Source of the DNA: a bacterium
GTDB lineage: Bacteria; Bacteroidota; Ignavibacteria; Kapaibacteriales; UBA2268
NCBI GenBank assembly: GCA_030431515.1
Contig: JAUIIX010000004.1
Coordinates: forward strand, 1 to 47,809
Direction: 5' to 3'
DNA length: 47,809 nt
Under the pieces are notes generated by a model, which was not told the origin of the DNA, did not search any database, and worked only from the letters and a program-made list of their open reading frames with translations. This document shows, piece after piece, positions 18,053 to 27,357 of the stretch; the first letter of the stretch is position 1, and each line of letters opens with the position of its first letter. A program made the position numbers and the translations under genes.

Positions 18053-18964
18053 ATGGAATATTTCATAGTTGTACTAGTATTGTTTTTAGTCTTTCTATTT
18101 AGTAAGACAATTAGAATAGTACCTCAAAGAACCGCATTTATTGTCGAAAGATTAGGGAAATATCATGCTACTCTTAATGCAGGTATGCACATATTAATTC
18201 CTATTGTAGATAAAGTTGCTTACAAGCAAAATCTAAAAGAAATTGCTATTGACGTACCTCCTCAAACTTGTGTTACACGTGATAACGTCTCTGTTGAAGT
18301 AGATGGTATCCTTTATGTTCAGGTAACAGACCCTCATAAAGCATCTTACGGTATTCAAGATTTTACTTTTGCTGTTATTCAGTTATCTCAAACTACTATG
18401 CGTTCAGTAGTTGGTAAACTTGATTTGGATAAAACTTTTGAAGAACGTGAATCTATGAATGGAGTTATTGTTGCATCAGTAGATAAAGCATCTGACCCTT
18501 GGGGAGTTAAAGTTACAAGATATGAAGTTAAAAATATTCACCCTCCTCAATCTGTAAAAGATGCGATGGAAAAACAGATGAGAGCAGAAAGAGAAAAACG
18601 TGCTCAAATTGCTGAATCTGAAGGGGATAAACAATCAAGAATTAATAGAGCTCAAGGTGAGAAACAACAAATGATTGAACTTTCAGAAGGTGAACAATTA
18701 AAAAGAATAAACGAAGCAGAAGGTAGAGCTCAAGAAATCGAGAGAATTGCTACTGCGACTGCTGAAGGTATCAGAAGAATAGCTGCATCAATTAATATGG
18801 AAGGTGGTAAAGAAGCAGTTCAACTGCAAGTTGCACAAGACTATATCAAAGAATTTGGTAAGTTAGCTCAAACAAACAATACTATGATAGTACCTGCTAA
18901 TGTTTCTGATATTAGTACTATGATTGCTACTGCGACTAAGATATTTGATAATGTAAGAGATTAA
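18053..18964 (+). CDS. qmcA: SPFH/stomatin-like protein (slipin, QmcA type)
   Basis: 303 residues: an N-terminal membrane helix (residues 2-20), then an SPFH/Band 7 domain with VPQRTAFIVERLGKYHATL, NAGMHILIPIVDKVAY, DNVSVEVDGILYVQVTDP and RSVVGKLDLDKTFEERE, and a charged, Ala/Glu/Arg-rich coiled coil from about 180 to 245 (EKQMRAEREKRAQIAESEGD). It belongs to the paraslipin group (E. coli QmcA), membrane-anchored oligomers often found with NfeD, as here. A strong hairpin ends the operon 25 bases after the stop. Confidence 0.93.
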   Translation: MEYFIVVLVLFLVFLFSKTIRIVPQRTAFIVERLGKYHATLNAGMHILIPIVDKVAYKQNLKEIAIDVPPQTCVTRDNVSVEVDGILYVQVTDPHKASYGIQDFTFAVIQLSQTTMRSVVGKLDLDKTFEERESMNGVIVASVDKASDPWGVKVTRYEVKNIHPPQSVKDAMEKQMRAEREKRAQIAESEGDKQSRINRAQGEKQQMIELSEGEQLKRINEAEGRAQEIERIATATAEGIRRIAASINMEGGKEAVQLQVAQDYIKEFGKLAQTNNTMIVPANVSDISTMIATATKIFDNVRD

Positions 18965-18988
18965 ATTTTTCTTTTATAATGTTTTAAT

Positions 18989-19008
18989 AAAGGGGCTTAT
19001 GCCCCTTT
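18989..19008. terminator. Bidirectional terminator overlapping the end of the DUF374 gene
   Basis: AAAGGGGC, TTAT, GCCCCTTT followed by a further run of T on the plus strand: a classic 8-bp stem ending the nfeD-slipin operon. The TTA in the loop (18997-18999) is the stop codon of the convergent acyltransferase gene, whose last codons (KKGA) form one arm. Confidence 0.85.
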
Positions 19009-19569
19009 TTTATTATAAACTTGAATATATTGATTTAATTCTTCTTTTGAATAATTTTCTGGGATAATTATTGGCTCAGAAAAAGTAAGTGTTATCTTAC
19101 TAAAAGGATAAGGGAATTTGAATTTATCCCATGCTTTTTCAAAGATATATTTCTTGCTAAATTGCACTTCTACGAAACTAAAAGCTTTTTGACTTCTTTG
19201 TGAGGCAATAAACATTCCTGCTTTACATTCTTCTTTTGGTCCTCTTGGTCCATCAGGGGTTATTAGAAGTAAGTTATCATTGTTTAGTATATCAATCATC
19301 GAATTTAGTACTTCCTTGCCATCAGTGGAAGAAGAGCCACGAATTAACTTGTAATTCCAACATTCTAATAAATTAGATAATACTTGTCCATCTTTTGATT
19401 TACTTACTACACCATAGGGATTTTTATTTCTAAAATAATACCAAACTGGTAGCATACTTCCATGCCAAAATGCAATAATTGAATTAGAATCTGGTGTCTG
19501 CCCTATTACTTTAATCCTCCAAGTAGAAGCAATTAATGTAACAATTATATTAAATAGTTTATATTTCAT
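18997..19569 (-). CDS. DUF374 family lysophospholipid acyltransferase-like protein
   Basis: 190 residues of the DUF374 family, related to acyltransferases of the LPLAT group. Motifs are IIAFWHGSMLPVWYY (His in the HxxxxD-like region), VVSKSKDGQVL, LIRGSSSTDGKEVL and LLITPDGPRGPKEECKAG. It begins with one hydrophobic segment that would anchor it to the inner membrane. The start overlaps the end of lpxB by 4 bases (ATGA type), so it is translationally coupled to lipid A synthesis and probably acts on lipid A or a related envelope lipid. The acyl donor and acceptor cannot be told from sequence. Confidence 0.88.
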   Translation of the reverse strand: MKYKLFNIIVTLIASTWRIKVIGQTPDSNSIIAFWHGSMLPVWYYFRNKNPYGVVSKSKDGQVLSNLLECWNYKLIRGSSSTDGKEVLNSMIDILNNDNLLLITPDGPRGPKEECKAGMFIASQRSQKAFSFVEVQFSKKYIFEKAWDKFKFPYPFSKITLTFSEPIIIPENYSKEELNQYIQVYNKKGA

Positions 19570-20678
19570 TTATCTAATTGTTCGGTGATTATTTTAGCAG
19601 ACATTTTTGAAGCTGAATATTTACCTAACTTCTCTCTAATTTTAGAATATTCAGATAATATATTTGTGATTTTTTCTTCATCATTGTATAGTGAAAGCAA
19701 TTCATTTGTTAAATTCTTATAATTTGCATCTGATTGAATTAACTCTGGTATTATTGGCTTATTCTGAAGAATATTGATTAAAGAAATATAATCTAAGTTA
19801 ATTAGATATTTACCTAAGTTATAAGTAATAAAAGATGTTTGGTAAATCATAATAAAAGGTAAGTTGCATAATGCAGCTTCTAAGTTAGATGTTCCGGTTT
19901 TAATAATTCCTACCTTTGCTTTTTGCATTAATTCTTTTGAATTATCCCATAATTCAACTCCATCAATTTTAAGTATTTCATCAAAACATTCTATTGGAAC
20001 ATTAGAACTTTTGGCTATTCCAAATTTAAGATTAGTAGTTTTTCTGCTTTCTTTTATAACTTTTATAAATAATTCTAAATGAGTTTTAACTTCTTGTACT
20101 CTTGAGCCAGGTAAAAGTGCAATAAGCTTAGTATCTCTTTCATATTCTTTTTCTTTAAATACTGGGTCATCTAATAAAGGATGTCCAACAAATGTTGCAT
20201 TAATATTATCATTATTAAAAAATTCTTCTTCAAATGGAAATGCTACTAATAGTTTATCAACACTATTTTTTAATTTTTCAGTTCTTGTTTTGCCCCATGC
20301 CCATAACTGAGGTGCTATATAATATATAACTGGTATTTTAATCGACTTTACATAATTAGCTAATCTTAGGTTAAAACCTGGGTAATCAACAGGTAAAAAC
20401 AAATCTACTTTTTCATTTTTTATAAACGTTTTAGAATCTTCAAGTAATTTTTTAAAATATGAATATCTTTTTGCTACTTCCCAAAAACCAACAACAGATA
20501 TTTTTTCAAGTGGAACTAAAGATTTAAAGTTTAATTTTTCCATCTCTTTTCCTCCAATACCAACAAATTTTACATCAGGGTTAATGTTCAAAATTTCTTT
20601 CATTAAACGAGATGCGTGAATATCACCAGATGGATCGCCGACAGATATAAATATTTTCTTTTCCACAATATATTTCAT
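19566..20678 (-). CDS. lpxB: Lipid-A-disaccharide synthase
   Basis: Condenses UDP-2,3-diacylglucosamine with 2,3-diacylglucosamine-1-phosphate (lipid X) to give the lipid A disaccharide; peripheral inner-membrane GT-B enzyme. The 370 residues have FISVGDPSGDIHASRLM at the N-terminus (SGD catalytic Asp), VDYPGFNLRLANYVK, VIYYIAPQLWAWG, ATFVGHPLLD and IALLPGSRVQEV, then KTGTSNLEAALCNLPFIMIY near the C-terminus. It proves an LPS-type outer membrane. Divergent from dnaE with short spacing. Confidence 0.97.
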   Translation of the reverse strand: MKYIVEKKIFISVGDPSGDIHASRLMKEILNINPDVKFVGIGGKEMEKLNFKSLVPLEKISVVGFWEVAKRYSYFKKLLEDSKTFIKNEKVDLFLPVDYPGFNLRLANYVKSIKIPVIYYIAPQLWAWGKTRTEKLKNSVDKLLVAFPFEEEFFNNDNINATFVGHPLLDDPVFKEKEYERDTKLIALLPGSRVQEVKTHLELFIKVIKESRKTTNLKFGIAKSSNVPIECFDEILKIDGVELWDNSKELMQKAKVGIIKTGTSNLEAALCNLPFIMIYQTSFITYNLGKYLINLDYISLINILQNKPIIPELIQSDANYKNLTNELLSLYNDEEKITNILSEYSKIREKLGKYSASKMSAKIITEQLDK

Positions 20679-20690
20679 TTAGTATTACGT

Positions 20691-20698
20691 CAAAAATA
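20691..20698 (-). promoter_or_regulatory. TAnnTTTG -7 box for lpxB
   Basis: On the minus strand TATTTTTG lies 12 bases before the lpxB ATG, so the 5' leader would be very short. It is back to back with the dnaE box at 20728. Confidence 0.4.
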
Positions 20699-20727
20699 AG
20701 TTAGATTAATGTCTTAAATTGCTTTTG

Positions 20728-20735
20728 TAATTTTG
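20728..20735 (+). promoter_or_regulatory. TAnnTTTG -7 box for dnaE
   Basis: TAATTTTG, 21 bases before the ATG at 20757. The TTG at 20733, which could be taken for a start codon, is part of this box. Confidence 0.45.
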
Positions 20736-20756
20736 ACAAAAACAAAAATAAGAAAA

Positions 20757-23700
20757 ATGAACGATTTTGTACACTTAAATATACATTCTCATTATTCAGT
20801 ATTAGAATCAAGTATTGAAATAAAGCCATTACTAGCTAAAGCAGAAAAGGATAATCAAAAAGCTATAGCACTCACTGATAGTGGTGTTATGTATGGTGTT
20901 TTAGAACAATATACTTCTTCTTCAAAAATAAAACCAATAATTGGATTTAGAGCAAATATATGTAGTGGTTCTAGATTTGAGAAAGGTACAAGTAGTACAG
21001 GAAAACGTTTTTATCATATTATCTTAATTGCAAAAAACTTAACAGGTTACCATAATTTAATTAATCTTACTTCTTTAGGGTTTACTGAAGGGTTTTATTA
21101 CAGACCAAGAATTGATTTTGAATTATTAGAAAAATATAGTGAGGGATTAATAGCACTTTCAGGTGGTATAGGTGCAGTTGGATCAGGTGGTGAAATAGAA
21201 TCTCATCTAAGAAACCAAGATTACATTAGTGCAAATGAATCAGCGAAAAAATATAAAAACTTGTTTGGTAGTGATTTTTATATGGAGTTGCAAAGAACCG
21301 GCTTACCTGAAACTGATGAATTAATTGAAGAGCAATTAAAATTAGCAAGAGAACTTGAAATTCCAATTGTTGCTACAAATAATGTGCATTATTTGGAAAA
21401 AGAGCATGCCGTACCCCATAATGTATTATTAATGATTCAACAGTTAACTGGGAATTCTAATGAAATAGATATAACTAATTTAAGATTTCAAACAGATGAG
21501 TTTTACTTTAAAACAAAAAGTGAAATGATTGAATTGTTCAAAGATTTACCTGAAGCAATTGAAAATACTGTTAAAATAGCAGATCAATGTAATATTGAAC
21601 TCGACTTGAAGTCAAATCACATGCCTCAATTCCCTATTCCTGAAACATCTAAATCTACTAACCTTGATGAATATCTAACTGAATTAGTTGAAATTGGATT
21701 AAATGAAAGATACAATGAAATAACTGATGAGATTAGAGAAAGAGCAAATTACGAATTAGGAATTATAACTAAAATGGGTTTCCCTGGTTACTTCCTAATA
21801 GTATGGGATTTTATTAAAGTAGCAAGAGAAAGAGGAGTTAGAGTAGGACCCGGACGTGGTTCTGCAGCAGGTTCAATAGTTGCATTTGCATTAGAAATTA
21901 CAAATGTTGACCCATTAAAATATGACTTACTTTTTGAAAGATTTTTAAATCCAGAAAGAGTATCAATGCCCGATATTGATATTGACTTCAGTGATGATAA
22001 AAGAGATATGGTTATCAACTATGTGAAAGAATTTTATGGAGAAGAAGCAGTTTCTCAAATTATTACTTTTGGTAAACTAACTTCCAAAGCAGTCTTAACT
22101 GATGTCGGTAGAGTATTAAAAATTGAATTATCAAAGATAAAAGAGATAACTAAAAAAATACCTGTTACTTTTGGTAAAGTTTTATCTGTTGAAAAAACAT
22201 TAAAATTACCAGAATTTACATATTTGAATGGAATATATAACAATTATAAATCTAATAACTTAAATGACACTAAAGTTGCTGAAAAGTTAGTTAAATCAGG
22301 TAAAATATCTGAAGATGATTATTTGATGGGAAAATTAATTGATATTTCTTTAGTATTAGAAAATAAGGTTAGGAATACAGGGATTCATGCGGCTGGAATT
22401 GTGATTGCTCCAGGTGACTTAACTAAGTATGTTCCTATTATGAAAGTGAACAAAGACAAAGGTCAATCTGTAAGTATTGCAACACAATACTCTATGAAAT
22501 ACTTAGAGATGGGTGGATTACTTAAGATGGATTTCCTTGGTCTAAAAACTTTAAGTATTATTGATAATATCTTAAAATTAATAAAGAGAAATCATAATGT
22601 TGATATTGATATTGATGCAATTTCATTGGAAGATAAAAAAACTTATGAATTATTTGGGAACGGTGATACTTTATCTGTATTTCAATTTGAATCTTCTGGA
22701 ATGCAAGAAAGTTTAAGAAAATTAAAAGCCGATAGTTTGGAAGAAATCTCTGCTATGAATGCACTCTATAGACCTGGTCCAATGAGTAATATTCCAGATT
22801 TTATTGATAGGAAATTTGGCAGGAGTGAGATTACATACCTTCATTCTTCAATGGAAGGTTCTCTAAATTCTACCTATGGGATTATAGTTTATCAAGAGCA
22901 AGTAATGAGATTAGTTCAAGATATTGCTGGATTTTCTCTTGGTGAAGCCGATATACTTCGTAGAGCAATGGGTAAAAAAGATACCGAAGCTATGAAATCC
23001 TTGCAACCGAGATTTATGGAAGGAGCTAAAGAGAAAAATAATATTGATGAAAAATTAGGTAATCAAATATTTGATTTAATTCAAAAATTTGCTGACTATG
23101 GTTTTAATAAATCTCACGCAGTTGCATATAGTTTTTTAGCATTTCAAACTGCTTATTTAAAAGCTCACTATCCTGCAGAATTTATAGCAGCAAATATGAC
23201 TGCTGAAATCAATGACCAAACTAAAATTGTACAATTAAGAGAGAATGCTAAACAATATGGATTAAAACTATTACCTCCAGATATTAATAATTCTGATACA
23301 GATTTCAATGCAAAAGAAGGAACTATTTACTTTGGATTATCAGCTATTAGAAATGTAGGTATTCCAGCGGCTAATAATATTATTGAAGCAAGAAAAAATG
23401 GAGAATTTACCTCTTTGTTTGACTTTATTACTAGAGTTGACAATCATTTAATAAACAAGAGGACTCTTGAGGCTCTTATTTGTAGTGGTGCATTTGATTC
23501 TTTGAATATTGGTCATCGAAATAATATGTTCCAAAGTGTTGAACTAATATTAGAATATGCAAAAAGTAAACAATTGGAAAGTGAGTTACAAATAAATAGT
23601 ATGTTTGGCGATATTGAATCAGAAAGTACTGAACCAAAATTATTAAATGCTGAGCAGTGGTCAGAGAAAGAAAGATTAGAACGTGAAAAAGAATATTTGA

Positions 23701-24377
23701 ATTTTTATGTATCAGGTCATCCTTTATTTTATTATGAAGCACATATAAATTCTTTTACAAATTATAACTTAGGAAATATTAATAAAATACCTGCAAAACA
23801 AGAAGTCGGTTTAATTGTAATGTTGTCTGTTGTAAGAACTCGATTAGATAAAGAAAAGAATCCACTTGCTTTTATTGAAATCGAAGATTTACACGGTAAA
23901 ACTGAGGTATTTTTAAATAGTAAAATTTATTCTGAAAATAGTGAATTATTAAAAAATGACAATATCGTATTATTAAAAGGAATGAATAAAACTAAATTTG
24001 GGTATAATAATTCTGAAGATGAAACAATGTTATTTAATGTTAGTTCTGTAGAAGATATTAGTTCTGTAATCAAGAATCAAGCAATCGGTTATAGAATATG
24101 GATTGATGAAGAGAATACACATTCTATTGAACATCTAAAAAATTTAAAGACTATTTCAGATAAAGAGATTCTAATTGAAAATAATGCTAGCAAATCTAAA
24201 AATCCTTCTTTTATCCAATTTGTTAGTATTAATAAAAAATTAGATGAAAAGAAATCATACTTAACACATGATTTGAATATTCCAGTTAGTGAAGAAGGAG
24301 TTAGAAAATTAATAGAAATTTTTGGACATAGAAATATAAGGTTTATACTTAATGGTGAGTTAGATCAAATTACATAA
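20757..24377 (+). CDS. dnaE: DNA polymerase III alpha subunit, DnaE1 type
   Basis: Replicative polymerase catalytic subunit, 1206 residues from ATG 20757; this start gives the usual MNDFVHLNIHSHYS opening, and the in-frame TTG at 20733 falls in a promoter box. Domains in order: PHP (1 to about 270), palm with GPGRGSAAGSIVAFAL and SMPDIDIDFSDDKR (catalytic Asp residues near 405-411), thumb/fingers with NALYRPGPMSNIPDFI, YGIIVYQEQVM, LRRAMGKKD and FADYGFNKSHAVAYSFLAFQ, helix-hairpin-helix, and an OB fold near 1010-1080. The PHP site has Asn in HLNIHS and Ser in LTDSGVMYG where active PHP domains have His, so proofreading by PHP is unlikely and a separate DnaQ is expected. Confidence 0.96.
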   Translation: MNDFVHLNIHSHYSVLESSIEIKPLLAKAEKDNQKAIALTDSGVMYGVLEQYTSSSKIKPIIGFRANICSGSRFEKGTSSTGKRFYHIILIAKNLTGYHNLINLTSLGFTEGFYYRPRIDFELLEKYSEGLIALSGGIGAVGSGGEIESHLRNQDYISANESAKKYKNLFGSDFYMELQRTGLPETDELIEEQLKLARELEIPIVATNNVHYLEKEHAVPHNVLLMIQQLTGNSNEIDITNLRFQTDEFYFKTKSEMIELFKDLPEAIENTVKIADQCNIELDLKSNHMPQFPIPETSKSTNLDEYLTELVEIGLNERYNEITDEIRERANYELGIITKMGFPGYFLIVWDFIKVARERGVRVGPGRGSAAGSIVAFALEITNVDPLKYDLLFERFLNPERVSMPDIDIDFSDDKRDMVINYVKEFYGEEAVSQIITFGKLTSKAVLTDVGRVLKIELSKIKEITKKIPVTFGKVLSVEKTLKLPEFTYLNGIYNNYKSNNLNDTKVAEKLVKSGKISEDDYLMGKLIDISLVLENKVRNTGIHAAGIVIAPGDLTKYVPIMKVNKDKGQSVSIATQYSMKYLEMGGLLKMDFLGLKTLSIIDNILKLIKRNHNVDIDIDAISLEDKKTYELFGNGDTLSVFQFESSGMQESLRKLKADSLEEISAMNALYRPGPMSNIPDFIDRKFGRSEITYLHSSMEGSLNSTYGIIVYQEQVMRLVQDIAGFSLGEADILRRAMGKKDTEAMKSLQPRFMEGAKEKNNIDEKLGNQIFDLIQKFADYGFNKSHAVAYSFLAFQTAYLKAHYPAEFIAANMTAEINDQTKIVQLRENAKQYGLKLLPPDINNSDTDFNAKEGTIYFGLSAIRNVGIPAANNIIEARKNGEFTSLFDFITRVDNHLINKRTLEALICSGAFDSLNIGHRNNMFQSVELILEYAKSKQLESELQINSMFGDIESESTEPKLLNAEQWSEKERLEREKEYLNFYVSGHPLFYYEAHINSFTNYNLGNINKIPAKQEVGLIVMLSVVRTRLDKEKNPLAFIEIEDLHGKTEVFLNSKIYSENSELLKNDNIVLLKGMNKTKFGYNNSEDETMLFNVSSVEDISSVIKNQAIGYRIWIDEENTHSIEHLKNLKTISDKEILIENNASKSKNPSFIQFVSINKKLDEKKSYLTHDLNIPVSEEGVRKLIEIFGHRNIRFILNGELDQIT

Positions 24378-26228
24378 TTATTCACCAAAATATTCTAAAA
24401 GCGAATCTATTTGTTTAGTATTCAAATATTTAGATAAAGTTTCTCTATTTGAATTTTTAACATTTTCTGTTGAACCAAGTTCAATAAGTAGCTTTTTAGC
24501 AGTTTGTTCACCTATTCCTTTAATTTTAGTTAACTCAGTTTGAAGTGTTCTTTTATCTCTTAAACTTCTATGATAAGTTATTGCAAATCGGTGAGCTTCA
24601 TCTCTTATTTGTTGTAATATTCTCAATGAAGATGATGTTTTTGGTAAAATTAATGAGTCTTTTTCATTAGGGAAAAAGAGTTCCTCAAGTCGTTTCGCCA
24701 TACCAACAATAGTGAATTTACCAATTAAATTTAATTCCTCAAGTGCATCTAAAGCAGCACTTAATTGCCCTTTACCACCATCTATAATTACCATATCAGG
24801 CAATTTAATTTTATCACTTGGTTCTGCTAATTTCTTATTCTCTTCAATATCCAAAAGTAGTTTTGAATATCTACGTTTTATTACTTCTCTCATCGAAGCA
24901 TAATCATCATTTGCTAAAACAGTTCTATTTTTAAATTTTCTATATCCTGATTTATATGGCTTGCCGTCTATGAACATAACCATAGAAGAAACTAAATCTG
25001 TTCCTTGTAAATGTGAGTTATCAAAACACTCTAATATCCGTGGAGGATGTTTTAACTTCAAATCTCTTTGTAAAGACAAAACTGGTCTTGGTATCACTTG
25101 CTCTCTATTAAATTGAGCAACTTGATACTCTCTTAAAATATATTTTGCATTAGTTTCTGCTAATTCTAATATTTCTTTTTTATCTCCAATTTTAGGAAAT
25201 AAAAACTTGATTGATTTCTCTTTCATTTCTCCTAACCAAGATGAAATATATTCAAAATCATCTGGCTCAGTTGGAAGTAATATCTCATCAGGTACATAGT
25301 TAGATTCTATATACCATTTTTCCATAGTTCTTCTTAGCAGTTCTTCATCACTACTTTGAACGGATTTATTTAAAATATAACTTCTCTTCCCTATCAATTT
25401 ACCTTCTCTAATTTTCAGTACTAAGGAACAAGCATCATCGTCAATTCTTGAAATTGCAAAAACATCTTTATCAAGAGTATCATTACTTACTATTTTCTGT
25501 TTAGAAGAAAACTCTCTTAATAATGTTATATTATTTCTTAATTTAGCAGCTTTTTCAAAATTTAATTTTTCAGCAGCTTTTTCCATTTCCTCAATAAATT
25601 GCTTTTCAACTTCTTTAGTTTTTCCAAGTATTATTTTATGTGCTTTTTTAATATTTTCATTGTATTCAATTGCACTTACTAAGCCCTCACAAGGACCTTC
25701 ACATTTATTTATCTGAAAATCTAAACACACTTTATGCTTTTTTTCGGCAATACTTTTTTCTGAAATATCAAGAGTACAAGACCTAATTTTGAATAAACTC
25801 TTTAGCGTTTTCATTAAACTTTTTAAGTTATACACTTCCGTAATCGGACCAATATACTTACTTCCATCTTTAATTCTTGCTCTTGTTATGATAACTTGAG
25901 GATAAAGTTCATTTGTGATTTTAACATAAGGATATGTTTTATCATCTTTTAATAATACATTATATTTTGGCTTGTGCTTTTTAATTAAAGTATCTTCTAA
26001 AATTAAAGCTTCTGCTTCATTATCAGTTACTATAGTTTCTAAATCAACAATATTTAAAATTAGAGCTTTGGTTTTAGCATCTCTGGGTCTATTTTCTTGA
26101 AAATATGATTTTACTCTATTTTTTAATTTAATTGCCTTACCTACATAGATTATTTTATCTAATTTATTTTTATATAAATAGACTCCTGGTTTTTGTGGTA
26201 ATTGAGCAATTTTCTCTGCTAAAGTCAT
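24378..26228 (-). CDS. uvrC: Excinuclease ABC subunit C
   Basis: Makes both incisions in nucleotide excision repair with UvrA/UvrB. The 616-residue protein has the GIY-YIG nuclease (KPGVYLYKNKLDKIIYVGKA, then NEAEALILEDTLIKKHKPKYN), a UVR domain for UvrB binding near 200-235 (AEKLNFEKAAKLRN), the RNase H-like nuclease beginning at ILECFDNSHLQGTDLVSSMV with VIIDGGKGQL, and a C-terminal helix-hairpin-helix (KIKGIGEQTAKKLLIEL). Its stop codon directly abuts that of dnaE, with no base between, so there is no room for a terminator outside the genes. Confidence 0.97.
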   Translation of the reverse strand: MTLAEKIAQLPQKPGVYLYKNKLDKIIYVGKAIKLKNRVKSYFQENRPRDAKTKALILNIVDLETIVTDNEAEALILEDTLIKKHKPKYNVLLKDDKTYPYVKITNELYPQVIITRARIKDGSKYIGPITEVYNLKSLMKTLKSLFKIRSCTLDISEKSIAEKKHKVCLDFQINKCEGPCEGLVSAIEYNENIKKAHKIILGKTKEVEKQFIEEMEKAAEKLNFEKAAKLRNNITLLREFSSKQKIVSNDTLDKDVFAISRIDDDACSLVLKIREGKLIGKRSYILNKSVQSSDEELLRRTMEKWYIESNYVPDEILLPTEPDDFEYISSWLGEMKEKSIKFLFPKIGDKKEILELAETNAKYILREYQVAQFNREQVIPRPVLSLQRDLKLKHPPRILECFDNSHLQGTDLVSSMVMFIDGKPYKSGYRKFKNRTVLANDDYASMREVIKRRYSKLLLDIEENKKLAEPSDKIKLPDMVIIDGGKGQLSAALDALEELNLIGKFTIVGMAKRLEELFFPNEKDSLILPKTSSSLRILQQIRDEAHRFAITYHRSLRDKRTLQTELTKIKGIGEQTAKKLLIELGSTENVKNSNRETLSKYLNTKQIDSLLEYFGE

Positions 26229-26362
26229 TAATTTTGTAACAATACTTTAAAAAAAATGTTATGACGTTTATAATTGATACTAATTTAAAATTTATCGATA
26301 TAAAATAAATTCTAAATTAGTTCGTATTTACAACTAATTTTACACTTACTTATTCTATCATA

Positions 26363-26779
26363 ATGAAAAAATATATAGTTTTAGCTCTTATTACTGTTAC
26401 TGTTTTTTTTACTTCCTGTGAAGATAATATTAAATATAAAGTAGATATTGAAGAAGCATCAGAAGTTACTTTTACAGATGTAAAAGAGATATTTACAAAT
26501 AATAATACCTGTATTTCTTGTCACAATACTCAATCGAAAGATTATTACGCTGGTTTAGATTTATCCGCATCTGTATATGAAAACATAGTAGGTGTAAACT
26601 CTACTCAGAGAACAAATGAAGTGCTTATTAAAGCAAATTCTCCTGAAGAAAGTTATTTGTATAGAAAAATGACTGGAGAAAATATAGATGGAACAATAAT
26701 GCCTCCTGGAGGAAAATTAAATCAAATTCAATTAGATAAGATTAAGTCTTGGATTGAAAATGGTGCTTTAAATAATTAA
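26363..26779 (+). CDS. Cytochrome c-like haem lipoprotein
   Basis: 138 residues. The signal peptide ends in a lipobox (VFFTSC, Cys19), so the protein is a membrane-anchored lipoprotein. A single haem c site CISCH (residues 50-54) and a later IMPPGG (Met113, likely axial ligand) mark a compact cytochrome domain; the WIENGAL ending is typical of Planctomycete-/Bacteroidota-type cytochrome c domains. It is the first gene of an apparent operon with a YceI protein 14 bases downstream and a DUF5777 protein. A role as an electron carrier or haem-linked sensor at the envelope is inferred only. Confidence 0.88.
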   Translation: MKKYIVLALITVTVFFTSCEDNIKYKVDIEEASEVTFTDVKEIFTNNNTCISCHNTQSKDYYAGLDLSASVYENIVGVNSTQRTNEVLIKANSPEESYLYRKMTGENIDGTIMPPGGKLNQIQLDKIKSWIENGALNN

Positions 26780-26793
26780 TTATAAGGATATAA

Positions 26794-27351
26794 ATGATAA
26801 AATTTATACTAATAACAATCTTCCTATTAAATTCAACTTTTGCAGATGAATTTCACGTAGATAAAGATAAAAAAAATATGGTTAAATTCATTTCAGATGC
26901 TCCTATCGAGGATTTTGAAGGTGTAACAAGTAATATTGATGGTTATTTAATCGGTAACCCTTCTAATATTAAAGAAGATAGTGAACTATATTTTGAAGTA
27001 CAATTAAATACTTTAGAAACTGGAATCGGGCTTAGAGATAGACACATGAGAGAAAATTACCTTCATACAGATAAATATCCTTTGACTCATTTTACAGGCA
27101 AAATTATTGAAGCTAAAAAAACACCAGAAGGATGGGATGTCAAAGTCAGTGGAGAAATGTTTGTGCATGGAGTAAAAAAGAAACAAACAATAAAAGGTGA
27201 AATGATTAAAACAAGTAAAGGATACAGAGTTAAATCATCTTTCATCGTTGCTTTGACTGATCACAAAATAGAAGTTCCTTCTTTGATGTTTCAAAAAATT
27301 GATGAAAATATGCAACTTGAACTTGATTTTTATTTAATGAAAGTGGATTAA
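26794..27351 (+). CDS. YceI family protein, periplasmic
   Basis: 185 residues with a signal peptide (MIKFILITIFLLNSTFA). The mature part is a lipocalin-like beta-barrel of the YceI type: FHVDKDKKNMVKFISDAP, ELYFEVQLNTLETGIGLRD, RHMRENYLHTDKYPLTHFTG and WDVKVSGEMFVHGVKKKQTI. YceI proteins bind polyprenyl-like lipids such as quinones. Placed between a haem lipoprotein and a DUF5777 barrel, it suggests a quinone or lipid carrier linked to that cytochrome. Confidence 0.85.
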   Translation: MIKFILITIFLLNSTFADEFHVDKDKKNMVKFISDAPIEDFEGVTSNIDGYLIGNPSNIKEDSELYFEVQLNTLETGIGLRDRHMRENYLHTDKYPLTHFTGKIIEAKKTPEGWDVKVSGEMFVHGVKKKQTIKGEMIKTSKGYRVKSSFIVALTDHKIEVPSLMFQKIDENMQLELDFYLMKVD

Positions 27352-27357
27352 AAATAT

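Noticed and set aside
20733-20756. TTG start for dnaE eight codons earlier
   Set aside because: The bases are part of a TAATTTTG promoter box and the following ATG gives the family N-terminus.
23476-23742. 88-residue minus-strand ORF inside dnaE
   Set aside because: Antisense shadow of the DnaE C-terminal region.
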